From UBA2336 sp046294915 (GTDB lineage Bacteria > Bacteroidota > Bacteroidia > Cytophagales > Cyclobacteriaceae), in the NCBI GenBank assembly GCA_046294915.1, contig JBKBOE010000016.1, positions 1 through 47,282 on the forward strand: a stretch of DNA of 47,282 nucleotides, read 5' to 3'. Below the pieces are notes generated by a model, which searched no databases, had not been told where the DNA came from, and was given only the letters and a program-made list of their open reading frames with translations. Shown here one piece after another: positions 23,289-32,485 of the stretch. The stretch's first letter is position 1. The number at the start of each line of letters is the position of its first letter. Position numbers and translations under genes: made by a program.

Positions 23289-24671
23289 TTGCTGCTTTTT
23301 TCTGTTATTCTTTACCTCGCCCTTACCGTGCTGGTAGGCATTTGGGCGGCAAGCCGGGTTCGCAACACCGGTGATTTTATGCTTGCCGGCCGGAGTCTTC
23401 CTATTGTGTTAAGCACAGCTGCATTGTTTGCCACCTGGTTTGGTTCGGAAACCGTTTTCGGGGCATCTTCAGAATTTTTAAAAGGTGGATTATTCGCAGT
23501 TATTGAAGATCCGTTTGGTGCTGCGCTGTGTCTGGTACTATTTGGATTTTTTTTCGCCAGAAAGTTGTATTCCATGAACCTGCTTACCCTGGCTGATTTT
23601 TTCAAAGTGAGGTTTGGCCGTAAAACTGAATTGATAGCCAGCATCTTTATGGTTCCTTCTTACTTTGGCTATACGGCAGGGCAACTGGTGGCGTTAGGCC
23701 TTATTCTGAATGTTGTAGCGGGCCTGCCGGTGTGGCAGGGTGTTGTTTTAAGTTCAGCTGTAGTAACGATATACACCTTTGTGGGAGGGATGTGGGCCAT
23801 TTCAATAACCGATTTTATTCAGAGCGTTGTTATAGTGCTGGGCCTAGTGATATTGGCCGTTGTTTTGGCTGGCAAAGCCGGAGGAGCTATGACGGTGCTC
23901 AGTGAAGTGCCTGAAGAAAACTTTAAGTTTTTGCCCGATGTAAATCCAACTGCAATATTGGCGTATGTTGGGGCATGGTCGGTGTTGGGATTAGGGTCTA
24001 TTCCTTCACAGGATGTCTTTCAGCGGGCCATGTCATCGGGGTCTGCAGCCATTGCAGTAAGGTCGTGTTACTATGCAGCGGTGCTCTACCTTACCGTGGC
24101 TATGCTGCCGTTGTTTATTAGTTTGTGCGTTAAGCATTTGTATCCTGAGCAAATTAATCAGGACACGCAATTAACCCTCCCTTCGATGGTCCTGACGCAC
24201 ACTGCAATGCCGGTACAAATACTTTTCTTCGGGTCACTACTATCTGCCATCTTAAGTACTACCAGTTCATCAATCTTAGCTCCGGCTTCAATTTTTTCGG
24301 AAAACATTATCAGGCCACTGATGACAAAAAGCCCAACGGATAAGCAATTGCTGCTGATTACCCGTATTTCGGTTTTGCTAATAAGCACTGGGGCAACGGT
24401 TTTGGCTTGCCTCAAGTCCAACATTTATGAGTTGGTAGGAGGGTCATCCATTTTTAGCCTGGTTTCACTTTTTGTACCCATGGTACTGGGTATGTACTGG
24501 AAAGGAGCCAGCAGCAAGGGCGTTATGTTGTCCATGGCAACCGGCATGGCAGCATGGTTTTACTTTGAAATTTTTCCGATTAGCATTCCCGCACTGATTC
24601 CTGCAACGGCTATTGGGTTTTGTATGGCGGTTGCAGGGAGTATTCTTTTTCCAGACAAAAAGTTTAACTGA
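23289..24671 (+). CDS. sodium:solute symporter family transporter
   Basis: A 460-residue inner-membrane protein with the SSS fold: FSVILYLALTVLVGIWAASRVRN, GDFMLAGRSLP, TWFGSETVFGASSEF, the GYTAGQLVALG and YTFVGGMWAISITDFIQ segments (the last two are family signatures), then GLGSIPSQDVFQRAMSS. The substrate cannot be told. No ATG or GTG is available in frame between the preceding stop (23265) and the first membrane helix, so the start is most likely TTG at 23289. Its 3' end overlaps the convergent moeB gene by 8 bases. Confidence 0.9.
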   Translation: MLLFSVILYLALTVLVGIWAASRVRNTGDFMLAGRSLPIVLSTAALFATWFGSETVFGASSEFLKGGLFAVIEDPFGAALCLVLFGFFFARKLYSMNLLTLADFFKVRFGRKTELIASIFMVPSYFGYTAGQLVALGLILNVVAGLPVWQGVVLSSAVVTIYTFVGGMWAISITDFIQSVVIVLGLVILAVVLAGKAGGAMTVLSEVPEENFKFLPDVNPTAILAYVGAWSVLGLGSIPSQDVFQRAMSSGSAAIAVRSCYYAAVLYLTVAMLPLFISLCVKHLYPEQINQDTQLTLPSMVLTHTAMPVQILFFGSLLSAILSTTSSSILAPASIFSENIIRPLMTKSPTDKQLLLITRISVLLISTGATVLACLKSNIYELVGGSSIFSLVSLFVPMVLGMYWKGASSKGVMLSMATGMAAWFYFEIFPISIPALIPATAIGFCMAVAGSILFPDKKFN

Positions 24672-25803
24672 CTTCCAGAGAGGGATCTATTTCTTTCGTC
24701 CAGGCGAGTATTCCGCCTTTCAGGTTATACAGGTTATCGAATCCGTGATTTTTCTCTAACCACTTAATAATATTTCCGCTTCGTCCGCCACTGCGGCAGT
24801 GTATGACCACTTTTTTTGTTTTGGATATTCTGTGAATCTGGTGGGGAACCTCGGCCATAGGAATGAGTTCGCCACCCAGGTTGGCGAGGTCATTTTCATA
24901 GGGTTCCCTCACGTCAATGAGTTGAAAATCATCCCGGTTGTCCAACATTTGTTTCAGTTCCTGAACGGTTATTTCTTTCATGTTCAAAGATTTGTTTTTA
25001 TTCTGGTTTATACCACAAAATAATTCGTAATCAATCAGGCCAATGATGGAATGGCGAGATTTCCGGTCGGGAATTTTTATCTGGGTGAATTGAAATGACA
25101 GGCTATCAAAAATCACCAACATGCCGGCCAGCAGGTCACCGATTCCGGTAATCAATTTAATGGCCTCACCGGCCATCATGCTTCCGATAACTCCTGGCAG
25201 CACGCCCAATACCCCGGCTTGTTCGCAGTCGGGTATTTCATCGGGCATCGGGGGTTGAGGAAATAAGTCTCTGTAATTTACCGTCCGTTCTCCGTTCTTT
25301 AGCGGAGCATTAAAAACAGCCAGCTGGCCTTCATACTGAAGAATGGATCCATAGATCAGAGGCTTGTCCATCAGCACGCAGGCATCGTTAATCAGGTAGC
25401 GGGTGGGGAAATTATCGGAACCATCAAGTATAATGTCATATTCACTGATTATCTGAATGGCGTTGCGACTTTCAATTTTATAAGTATGTGTGGTAAACGA
25501 AATAAGCGGGTTTAGCTGAGAGAGTCGAACAAGGGCGGCATCTGCTTTGGGTTTGCCAATATCTCCGGTGGTAAATAAAATCTGTCGCTGGAGGTTTGAT
25601 TCCTGAACAACATCAAAATCAGCAATTCCGATTTTTCCTACCCCGGCAGCCGACAGGTAAAGCAGCGCAGGGCAACCTAATCCTCCGGCTCCAATAACCA
25701 GTACTTTTGCCTCCTTCAATTTCTGCTGGGCTTTTTCGCCAAAATCTTTTAGTGCAAGGTGCCGGCTGTAGCGAGATAGTTCAATATGGGTTAACTTGTT
25801 CAC
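24664..25803 (-). CDS. moeB: MoeB/ThiF-type adenylyltransferase fused to a rhodanese domain
   Basis: A 379-residue two-domain protein starting at GTG 25803. Residues about 5-265 form an E1-like domain with the nucleotide loop GAGGLGCPALLYLSAAGVG (38-56), ADFDVVQESNLQRQ, DNFPTRYLINDAC and PDCEQAGVLGVLPGVIG (catalytic-type C193). Residues about 275-375 form a rhodanese domain with the active-site loop HCRSGGRSG (C336). Such fusions adenylate the C-terminus of MoaD/ThiS-like carriers and pass on sulfur for molybdopterin, thiamine or tRNA thiolation. The two CxxC zinc pairs of E. coli MoeB are absent. No MoaD or ThiS gene is nearby, so the carrier is unknown. Confidence 0.9.
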   Translation of the reverse strand: MNKLTHIELSRYSRHLALKDFGEKAQQKLKEAKVLVIGAGGLGCPALLYLSAAGVGKIGIADFDVVQESNLQRQILFTTGDIGKPKADAALVRLSQLNPLISFTTHTYKIESRNAIQIISEYDIILDGSDNFPTRYLINDACVLMDKPLIYGSILQYEGQLAVFNAPLKNGERTVNYRDLFPQPPMPDEIPDCEQAGVLGVLPGVIGSMMAGEAIKLITGIGDLLAGMLVIFDSLSFQFTQIKIPDRKSRHSIIGLIDYELFCGINQNKNKSLNMKEITVQELKQMLDNRDDFQLIDVREPYENDLANLGGELIPMAEVPHQIHRISKTKKVVIHCRSGGRSGNIIKWLEKNHGFDNLYNLKGGILAWTKEIDPSLEVS

Positions 25804-25820
25804 GAATTAAAATTACAACA

Positions 25821-26222
25821 ATGAGAAAGAATTTTTCTACAGGAGCCAGATGGGAGGATATCGTAGGCTATTCCAGGGCCGTGCAGGTTAATAATCAACT
25901 GGAAGTTACCGGAACGGTGGCAGTTGATGGTAACGGAACGGTGGTTGGGAAGGGTGATTTTTACCAGCAAACCCGGTTTATCCTCACGAAGATAACCCGC
26001 GTTATGGAGGAGGCCGGCTTTAACCTGAGCGATGTGGTGCGAACACGTATTTTTGTAACCGATATTTCAAGGTGGGAGGATGTTGGTCGCGCTCATCAGG
26101 AATTTTTCGGCACAATTAAACCCGCTACCACGATGGTACAGGTTAGCGCTTTGATATCACCTGAGTACCTGGTTGAGATTGAGGTTTCTGCAATGAAATC
26201 CGTTACGGATGAAGTTACGTAG
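25821..26222 (+). CDS. Rid (YjgF/YER057c/UK114) family protein lacking the RidA arginine
   Basis: I start at ATG 25821, giving 133 residues; the longer frame is antisense to moeB. It has the Rid fold marks VTGTVAVDGNGTVVGKGDFYQQ, LSDVVRTRIFVTDISRWEDVGRAHQEFFG and PATTMVQVSALISPEYLVEIEVSA. RidA enzymes that hydrolyse reactive enamines/imines carry an arginine in PAR (R105 in E. coli); here the equivalent is T103, so imine-deaminase activity is not expected and it belongs to another Rid subfamily of unknown role. The start codon is 17 bases from that of moeB on the other strand. Confidence 0.9.
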   Translation: MRKNFSTGARWEDIVGYSRAVQVNNQLEVTGTVAVDGNGTVVGKGDFYQQTRFILTKITRVMEEAGFNLSDVVRTRIFVTDISRWEDVGRAHQEFFGTIKPATTMVQVSALISPEYLVEIEVSAMKSVTDEVT

Positions 26223-26284
26223 CGTGCTTGAATTAGGATGTACAAAACAAACTGGCCTGATAATTGCAAAATCTATCCCATAGA

Positions 26285-27037
26285 ATGAAGCCCCGGTTGA
26301 TCATCCTATTTTTTTTATGCTTGGCAGGGTCTGCCTTTGCCCAGGTTGATGAGATCAAACAAGCCTCAGAAGAGAATAGCAGTAAACAATCCGATCGCTC
26401 CAATTCGGGGAGTGATGGAGGCAGCGGAGGTGGTTTTTTCGTGTTCGATATATTTTTTAATGCCATACCCGATTGGCAGCGTTTCAAGCTTAAAGACGAC
26501 CGCGCGCGCTACCCCTCCATGGTATCTCTTGATGTATTGTTGCAGGGGGCAATTAAGCCTTCGGCATATTATGTGCTATGGCCCCGGATACGCGGTAATT
26601 GGGGTTTGTTTTCAACCGATTTCCGAATGAATTATTTAATTGAAGAAGATCCGGACGGAGGATTCAAGCATTTACGCACCAACGATTGGCAGATTCTCCA
26701 GCTTAATCTGATCACGAGCCGTTTTATTACATTCCGGTTTGGTACCGGGTTTATGCACGAAGCCTTTGGCAAAGGCGAATCGTTTAATGAATGGGATTTC
26801 GTACTTGGTTTTCATTCGCCCGACCAGTATAAAGTAATTGTATTCGAATACCGGTTTGCAAAGGACTGGAATACAGGGTCAAACCCCCGGAGGGAGTTTA
26901 GCGCACAGTACCAACACCAGATTTTCTCTACGGGGTCGTTACATGGCTATATCTCCGTAGGTGGAGCTTACCAGCGCTATTACAACAGCATTGAAGTGTG
27001 GGGGATTCAGGCTGGGTTGGTCTTCCGGTTGTTCTGA
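26285..27037 (+). CDS. exported protein, probable outer-membrane barrel, unknown function
   Basis: The ATG at 26285 gives a signal peptide (MKPRLIILFFLCLAGSAFAQ); product 250 residues. After a Ser/Gly-rich linker (SDRSNSGSDGGSGGG) the sequence is rich in aromatic strands (YYVLWPRIRGNWGLFSTDFRMNY, FITFRFGTGFMHEAFG, YKVIVFEYRFAKDW) and ends IQAGLVFRLF, a terminal phenylalanine typical of outer-membrane barrels. I recognise no family. Its stop is directly adjacent to the stop of the convergent lhgO gene. Confidence 0.7.
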   Translation: MKPRLIILFFLCLAGSAFAQVDEIKQASEENSSKQSDRSNSGSDGGSGGGFFVFDIFFNAIPDWQRFKLKDDRARYPSMVSLDVLLQGAIKPSAYYVLWPRIRGNWGLFSTDFRMNYLIEEDPDGGFKHLRTNDWQILQLNLITSRFITFRFGTGFMHEAFGKGESFNEWDFVLGFHSPDQYKVIVFEYRFAKDWNTGSNPRREFSAQYQHQIFSTGSLHGYISVGGAYQRYYNSIEVWGIQAGLVFRLF

Positions 27038-28267
27038 TTAAACAAATCGTTTTAACACTTTTTCAGCTACGGTTGAACCTATTGCCAGCGATGAGGTGGC
27101 TGCGGGTGAGGGGGCATTGCAAACATTTACAACCGACTTTTCTTCAAGGATAAGAAAGTCATCCACTAATCCGCCATTTCTGTCGCATGCCTGGGCGCGC
27201 ACACCGGCACCACCTTCGATAAGATCCGTTTCTTCTATTTCAGGAATCAGTTTCTGCAATGCTTTTGTAAAAGCAGTTTTTGAGAACGACCGATACAACT
27301 CTCTGAAACCTGTATTCCAGTATTTAAAGGCTACTTTCTGAAATCCAGGCCACAGCAGTGACTCGGTAAGTTCAGCAAGGCTGATATCTGTTTTACGGTA
27401 ACCTTCGCGTTTAAAAGCGAGCACAGCATTAGGTCCCGCCTCCACTCCGCCTTTCATCATGCGTGTAAAATGGACGCCCAGAAAAGGGAAGTTAAGATCA
27501 GGCACAGGATAGATGAGATTTTTAACAAGGTATTCTTTTTCTTTTCTTAGCTTGTAATATTCTCCCCTAAATGGAATGATTTTTACATTCAGTCTTGGAT
27601 TGGTAAGCCTGGCAATCTTATCGGAGTACAACCCGGCACAATTTACAGCCAGTTTTGAAGTGTGCGTTTGCTTATCGGTTGCAAGCACTACGCCTGTGTT
27701 GCTAATCCGGATATCCAGCACTTTTTCATCAAGTACAATACTACCTCCGGCTTTGCCGATCAACTCACTAAGTTTTTGGGCTATATCGCGGTAATCAACA
27801 ATACCCGTTTGAGGAACGTGTACTCCAGCGAGCCCGTTAACGTGCGGTTCAAATTCCCCGAGTTCTTCCTTCTGCAACATCCTTAGGTTAGAAAGTCCAT
27901 TTTCATTACCCCGGTTGAAGAGATTTTTTAACAGCGGAATTTCATCTGCTGAGGTAGCCACTATAATCTTTCCGCAAAGTTCATAACGGACTCCGTGTTC
28001 ATCACAAAACCGAAGCAATTGGCTATACCCGCTAATGCAGTTTATGGCCTTCAGGCTTCCCGGCTTATAGTAAATTCCTGAGTGAATTACACCACTGTTG
28101 TTACCGGTTTGGTGCCTGGCAAGTTCAGTCTCCTTTTCAATCAAGGTAAGTTTAAGGCCGGGTCGTAAGGTTAAAAGCTGATAGGCGGTTGCCAGCCCTA
28201 CAATCCCCCCGCCAACTATTGTTACATCGTTTTGCACACGCGGTATTTTTTTTCGAAAACTAAGCAA
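27038..28267 (-). CDS. lhgO: L-2-hydroxyglutarate dehydrogenase/oxidase
   Basis: FAD-dependent enzyme that oxidises L-2-hydroxyglutarate to 2-oxoglutarate and feeds electrons to the membrane quinone pool. The FAD Rossmann motif VGGGIVGLATAYQLL is at about 18-32, with GNNSGVIHSGIYYKPGSLKAINC, YELCGKIIVAT, VPQTGIVDYRDIA, IIPFRGEYYKL and a C-terminal APSPAATSSLAIGS segment, all typical of LhgO. Length (about 400) is normal. No ATG is available: the frame starts at TTG 28267, or more likely at GTG 28237, which would put the start directly before NDVTIVGGG. Confidence 0.92.
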   Translation of the reverse strand: MLSFRKKIPRVQNDVTIVGGGIVGLATAYQLLTLRPGLKLTLIEKETELARHQTGNNSGVIHSGIYYKPGSLKAINCISGYSQLLRFCDEHGVRYELCGKIIVATSADEIPLLKNLFNRGNENGLSNLRMLQKEELGEFEPHVNGLAGVHVPQTGIVDYRDIAQKLSELIGKAGGSIVLDEKVLDIRISNTGVVLATDKQTHTSKLAVNCAGLYSDKIARLTNPRLNVKIIPFRGEYYKLRKEKEYLVKNLIYPVPDLNFPFLGVHFTRMMKGGVEAGPNAVLAFKREGYRKTDISLAELTESLLWPGFQKVAFKYWNTGFRELYRSFSKTAFTKALQKLIPEIEETDLIEGGAGVRAQACDRNGGLVDDFLILEEKSVVNVCNAPSPAATSSLAIGSTVAEKVLKRFV

Positions 28268-28365
28268 CAGGTGGCATTGGCTCCAATTCTTTACAGCACC
28301 AATCCGTAAAATGACAACTTCGTTGGCCGTCTGTTTGATGTCAGAATTTCAACGGTTTTGGCCGT

Positions 28366-28394
28366 TTTGCCTATCGGGAATTATCCTATTTTTG
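28366..28394 (+). promoter_or_regulatory. promoter for the HAMP-GAF-PAS sensor gene
   Basis: TTTG at 28366-28369 and TATTTTTG at 28387-28394 match the Bacteroidota -33/-7 pattern with a 17-base spacer. It would give a leader of about 60 bases before the ATG at 28465. Confidence 0.55.
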
Positions 28395-28464
28395 CCTGCT
28401 TACAGCATAAATGGGCACTTCGCCAGACCTGAAGCGGGCGGGTGCCTGTAAAAGCTGGTTTTGA

Positions 28465-30417
28465 ATGACAAAAAAGACTATGGAGAAACAAAAAAGCCGA
28501 TTCAACTTCCGCTTTACAATCGGGAATAAGATCCTTGCCGGATTTATGGCCGTAATGGCGCTTTTCATCATTAATGCTGCCATTATTTTTCTTACCGGAA
28601 ATCAGATCGATAACGTTGTAAAAACATCTGCTGAGATTATCCGGCCATCAAAGGATGCCATTAATGAATTTGTTCTGATTGTTGAGCGGTACCAGAAACT
28701 GGTTACCAGTTGGGTTTACCTGCAAACCAATGAGGATAATAAGAAGGCTTTGGTTCAGTTGGTGAAATATGAATACCCGGAATTGAAAGAACGGGTTGAA
28801 AAGCTTAAAAATACCTGGGAGGTTGATAGCCAGAAGGTAATGGTTGACTCAGTTTTTTTGCGTTTTGAACGCATTCAACGCAGTGCCGAGTCGCAGATTA
28901 CTTCGCAACTGGCATCTTTTGAGAGCTACGAAGACGGTATTACCAAACTGCTTGCCGAAGATGTGCTGGAAACCCAGATTAATCCGCAGCTTCAATCCAT
29001 TCTTGATGACCTTGTTAACCTGGCTAAGGCGCAAACCGTAATCACGGCTCAATCCGATGAAGAACTTATTGTCTCTACCCGTAACCTGCGCAACATTACC
29101 CTTATTCTTGCGGCCGTTACCATTGTATTAGGATTTGTTAGTGCGCTTATGCTGATGCGTGCCATAACCCGACCGGTTAACTTTTTGAAAAACGTAGTTG
29201 TTAAACTTGGCAGGGGTGAGTTGGTGGAAGAAAAACAAACCAAGTTTAGCAACGATGAAATTGGCGAGATGGCCCAGGCTATGGATAATCTGGTTACCGG
29301 GCTGAAAGCAACCACCCAGTTTGCCGGAAACATCGGTAATGGAAATTATGATAGCGATTTCAAGCCCCTTAGCGACCATGATGTGCTGGGTAACGCGCTC
29401 ATTAACATGCGCAATAACCTGGCGCGTGTTGCCGAAGAAGACAAGAAACGCAACTGGGCAACCGAAGGCCTTGCCAAGTTCGGTGAGATACTTCGCTCCA
29501 ATACGAACGACCTGAATAAGCTGGCTGATGAAATTATTATGAACCTGGTGAAATACCTGAAAGGTAACCAGGGCGCTATTTATATTGTAGATGATGTGGA
29601 TAATGGAGAAGAGCCAACCATCTCCATGAAATCCTGCTATGCATGGGACAAGAAAAAATACCTGAACCATAAAATCCATAAAGGTGAGGGGTTAGCAGGG
29701 CAGGCATGGCAGGAAGGCGAAACAATTTATTTAACTGAGGTTCCACAGAATTACATCAAAATTACATCGGGTCTTGGCGATGCCAACCCAACGTGTATTT
29801 TAATTGTACCGTTAAAAGTGAATGAGCAGATCTTCGGAGTTGTTGAAATCGCCTCGTTTACCGAATTGAAAGATTTTGAAATTGAGTTTGTGGAAAAAAT
29901 AGCTGAAAGCATTGCTTCCACGATATCCTCGGTAAAAGTCAATGCCCGCACACAACGCCTGTTGGAAGAATCACAGCAAATGACTGAGCAAATGCGTGCG
30001 CAAGAAGAGGAAATGCGCCAGAATATGGAAGAACTGCAGGCCACGCAGGAAGAAATGCAACGTAACCAGTCAGAAACGGAGGGAACAATGCAGGCCATCA
30101 ACAACGCCCTGGCCATTGCCGACTACGATACGGAAGGAAAAATTACCAAGATAAACAGCAACTACCTCACCCTGATGGGATACTCTCAAAGTGAGGTGAT
30201 TGGTGAGCACCACCGGTTGTTTGTTACCAAGGAAGAAAAGAGCAGTGAAGAATACCGGCAGTTCTGGCGCGACCTGGCCATGGGTAATTCAAAGCGGGGC
30301 ACTTTTAAGCGATTAACCCGCAGGGGTGAAGTGATTAATCTGAAATCGAATTTTAACCCTGTAAAGAACAGGCAGGGTGAAATTGTGCGGATTATGGAAG
30401 TAGCTTATGAGGCCTGA
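28465..30417 (+). CDS. membrane sensor with HAMP, GAF, coiled-coil and PAS domains, no output domain
   Basis: A 650-residue inner-membrane protein. Two transmembrane segments (about 23-45 and 209-231) flank a helical periplasmic sensor (about 46-208). Then follow HAMP (about 231-285) and a second HAMP-like stretch (to about 325), GAF (about 350-490, with IYIVDDVD and ILIVPLKVNEQIFGVVEIAS), a Glu/Gln/Met-rich coiled coil (about 497-540) and a PAS domain (about 543-648, MQAINNALAIADYDTEGKI, MGYSQSEVIGEHHRLFV). There is no histidine-kinase, GGDEF, cyclase or chemotaxis-signalling domain; the protein ends right after PAS. It must signal through a partner, perhaps by coiled-coil contact. No response regulator or kinase gene is adjacent. 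Confidence 0.88.
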   Translation: MTKKTMEKQKSRFNFRFTIGNKILAGFMAVMALFIINAAIIFLTGNQIDNVVKTSAEIIRPSKDAINEFVLIVERYQKLVTSWVYLQTNEDNKKALVQLVKYEYPELKERVEKLKNTWEVDSQKVMVDSVFLRFERIQRSAESQITSQLASFESYEDGITKLLAEDVLETQINPQLQSILDDLVNLAKAQTVITAQSDEELIVSTRNLRNITLILAAVTIVLGFVSALMLMRAITRPVNFLKNVVVKLGRGELVEEKQTKFSNDEIGEMAQAMDNLVTGLKATTQFAGNIGNGNYDSDFKPLSDHDVLGNALINMRNNLARVAEEDKKRNWATEGLAKFGEILRSNTNDLNKLADEIIMNLVKYLKGNQGAIYIVDDVDNGEEPTISMKSCYAWDKKKYLNHKIHKGEGLAGQAWQEGETIYLTEVPQNYIKITSGLGDANPTCILIVPLKVNEQIFGVVEIASFTELKDFEIEFVEKIAESIASTISSVKVNARTQRLLEESQQMTEQMRAQEEEMRQNMEELQATQEEMQRNQSETEGTMQAINNALAIADYDTEGKITKINSNYLTLMGYSQSEVIGEHHRLFVTKEEKSSEEYRQFWRDLAMGNSKRGTFKRLTRRGEVINLKSNFNPVKNRQGEIVRIMEVAYEA

Positions 30418-30438
30418 TTTTCGGGTTATTCTAAAAGC

Positions 30439-30467
30439 AAAAAAGTCCCGCGCCCCGGGACTTTTTT
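30439..30467. terminator. bidirectional intrinsic terminator
   Basis: AAAAAAGTCCC (30439-30449) and GGGACTTTTTT (30457-30467) are perfect inverted repeats with loop GCGCCCC. With an A-run on one side and a T-run on the other it works for either direction, and it lies between the sensor gene and the convergent msrA. Confidence 0.9.
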
Positions 30468-30582
30468 GTTTACCTAAACCTAAACCTATGAGAAGAATTG
30501 CTCTACTCAGTTTTTCATAACGGGTTAAAAGTGTAAAGGTTTCAGGTGAAAACAGGGATTTTTGAAAAATTTATGCGAACGG

Positions 30583-31215
30583 CTATTTTTTCAGCTTGTC
30601 AGCAAACACCTTTTTAAACTTGTCCAGTTTAGGCTGGATTACATACGAGCAATAGGGAGCACTGCCATTGAGGTTGTAATAGTTCTGATGATACTCCTCC
30701 GCTTTAAAAAATTCTGTAAATGGGCTTATTTCGGTAACAATGGGGCTATTAAATGCCCCTGACTCGTCCAGTTTTTTCTTGTATAGTTCCGCTAACCTTT
30801 TTTGTTCAGGGTTGTGGTAAAAAATTACCGATCGGTACTGCGTACCAACATCGGCTCCCTGACGGTTAAGCGTAGTGGGGTCGTGAGTCTGCCAGAAGAT
30901 TTCGAGCAATTCATCGAAGGTAATCGTTGCCGGGTCGTAGGTAATCTGAATCACCTCGGCATGGCCGGTTAACCCGCTGCAAACCTCTTTGTAGGTGGGG
31001 TTTTTAACCTTGCCGCCCGAATAGCCTGACTGTACTTTTTCTACACCCTTAACGCGTTGAAAGATAGCTTCGGTACACCAGAAGCACCCGCTTCCGAATG
31101 TGGCTACAGAAAGATTTTGATTCATGGCTGTTTTTGGCAAACGGTTTTCCTGGCAGAAAGATGCTGCGGATACGAATAAACAAGAAATGATGGTAATGGT
31201 ATTTCTAATAAACAT
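30583..31215 (-). CDS. msrA: peptide-methionine (S)-S-oxide reductase, exported form
   Basis: MsrA reduces methionine-S-sulfoxide in oxidised proteins. The catalytic motif GCFWCTEA has the nucleophile at C44 and a second cysteine at C47; other family marks are GVEKVQSGYSGG, YKEVCSGLTGHAEVIQITYDP, FWQTHDPTT and DVGTQYRSVIFY. The first 20 residues (MFIRNTITIISCLFVSAASF) form a signal peptide, so the enzyme should act in the periplasm or at the envelope, not the cytoplasm. No MsrB domain is fused. It lies downstream of a lipoprotein gene on the same strand. Confidence 0.95.
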   Translation of the reverse strand: MFIRNTITIISCLFVSAASFCQENRLPKTAMNQNLSVATFGSGCFWCTEAIFQRVKGVEKVQSGYSGGKVKNPTYKEVCSGLTGHAEVIQITYDPATITFDELLEIFWQTHDPTTLNRQGADVGTQYRSVIFYHNPEQKRLAELYKKKLDESGAFNSPIVTEISPFTEFFKAEEYHQNYYNLNGSAPYCSYVIQPKLDKFKKVFADKLKK

Positions 31216-31291
31216 ACCTCATTAACTGTTAATTGCCCTTTTTGGTTTTCTGAAAAAAGAATACGTAGTGCTATTTGTCGGCTGGGTTACA

Positions 31292-32428
31292 TCAGTAGTT
31301 TTGATAAAACTGGCGGATGGCCGGTATGAGTTGGTCATAAATGGGGCTGGCAAAAGCCAGGAACATAGACTGGGCATCGGGCGGATAGGCTTCCTTTCGT
31401 TTACATAATTCAACCTGCTGTACAGTAAGGGCGCGCTCATCGCCATTGAATTTGCCCCATGTGGCATTCCATACATAGCGCCCCGGAAATTTACGATGGG
31501 AGAGAACACCGCCTGATTTGGCATCCATTATAATCATGCTCAACACCCCTTCGGATACAACTTCTTTTCTTATGGTAGTAACTTTAGCGGATACCGTATT
31601 ATATACCGGCACCGTTTTGCCGTCAACCTTTGCTTCACCAACTTTTACGCTGTCTTTGGTAACGGTTTCCACCCGTTCGTTTACGGTTGTGTTGCCCACG
31701 GAGAAGTCGTCAAAATGGAGGCGTAGCACATGGTCGGTACGGGGAAGGTTAATATTCTTTGCTTCACCGGGTGTAAAGAATCGCACAAAATCGCGTTCGG
31801 TATAATTGCGGTGCAGGTATTCTTCTACTTTATCCTGAAAAAATCCGCCACTTAAATTATAACGGTTAGGTACGGCCACCTGATCGACTACCACAAACAC
31901 GGTGGCTTCAAATTTGGCTTTATCCAGATATTCCACAACGTCTTTATAGTTAGGAACATATTGGTTTGCTTCGGCAAATTGATAGTACGCACGTTTTGCA
32001 TCCGCCCGGGTTCCTTTCATCAGCGAGTTAATACCTTCGTTGTACAGTTCATCGGCTGCTTTTTCTTTAATCGGACCAAGCTGGTCGTAATAGCTTTTTG
32101 GGTTAGGTATTACCCTGAGTGCACCCGGGGCCTGCCGGATGGCCTCATACATATTGTTGATTTTCTGATAGGACTCCAATGCACTTTTCCACTTGTTGTT
32201 GGAATTGGAGGCGATTTGATTTTTGGCATCCGTTTCAAGCCACTCTAACGCCATAGGGTAGCTGTTGCGAAGAGTTTCTTTTGATTTGGTATGATCAGGA
32301 TTTTGCCTTAGCCGGCCTATGGCCTGCATTACGGCACCGTAGTAGTCGCCCCGTTCGTATGCCTGTTTTCCGGATGAACAACCTATCAATAAACCGAGCA
32401 GCAATACATAAGGTATATTTTTCAGCAT
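31292..32428 (-). CDS. TPR-like lipoprotein of unknown function
   Basis: Start placed at the ATG giving MLKNIPYVLLLGLLIGC (lipobox LIGC; lipidated C17), 378 residues; a further Met lies four codons upstream. The first half is helical with TPR-like repeats (KQAYERGDYYGAVMQAIGRL, DELYNEGINSLMKGTRADAKRAYYQFAEANQYVPNY). The second half looks beta-rich (VFVVVDQVAVPNRYNLSGG, HVLRLHFDDFSVGNTTVNERVETVTKD), with a closing helix (SPIYDQLIPAIRQFYQ). I recognise no named family. It is about 57 bases downstream of the esterase gene, so it may be the tail of the maltose operon or an independent gene. Confidence 0.75.
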   Translation of the reverse strand: MLKNIPYVLLLGLLIGCSSGKQAYERGDYYGAVMQAIGRLRQNPDHTKSKETLRNSYPMALEWLETDAKNQIASNSNNKWKSALESYQKINNMYEAIRQAPGALRVIPNPKSYYDQLGPIKEKAADELYNEGINSLMKGTRADAKRAYYQFAEANQYVPNYKDVVEYLDKAKFEATVFVVVDQVAVPNRYNLSGGFFQDKVEEYLHRNYTERDFVRFFTPGEAKNINLPRTDHVLRLHFDDFSVGNTTVNERVETVTKDSVKVGEAKVDGKTVPVYNTVSAKVTTIRKEVVSEGVLSMIIMDAKSGGVLSHRKFPGRYVWNATWGKFNGDERALTVQQVELCKRKEAYPPDAQSMFLAFASPIYDQLIPAIRQFYQNY

Positions 32429-32485
32429 AGGCATTTGCAAATAAGAGTTACAAAATGAGTGCCCGAATTTAGGCGTTTAATTCTT

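Noticed and set aside
29128..29679. Minus-strand open frame of 183 codons
   Set aside because: Antisense to the HAMP-GAF sensor gene; shadow frame.
30470..30490. CCTAAA repeated two to three times after the terminator
   Set aside because: Too short to be a meaningful repeat and no partner copies were seen.
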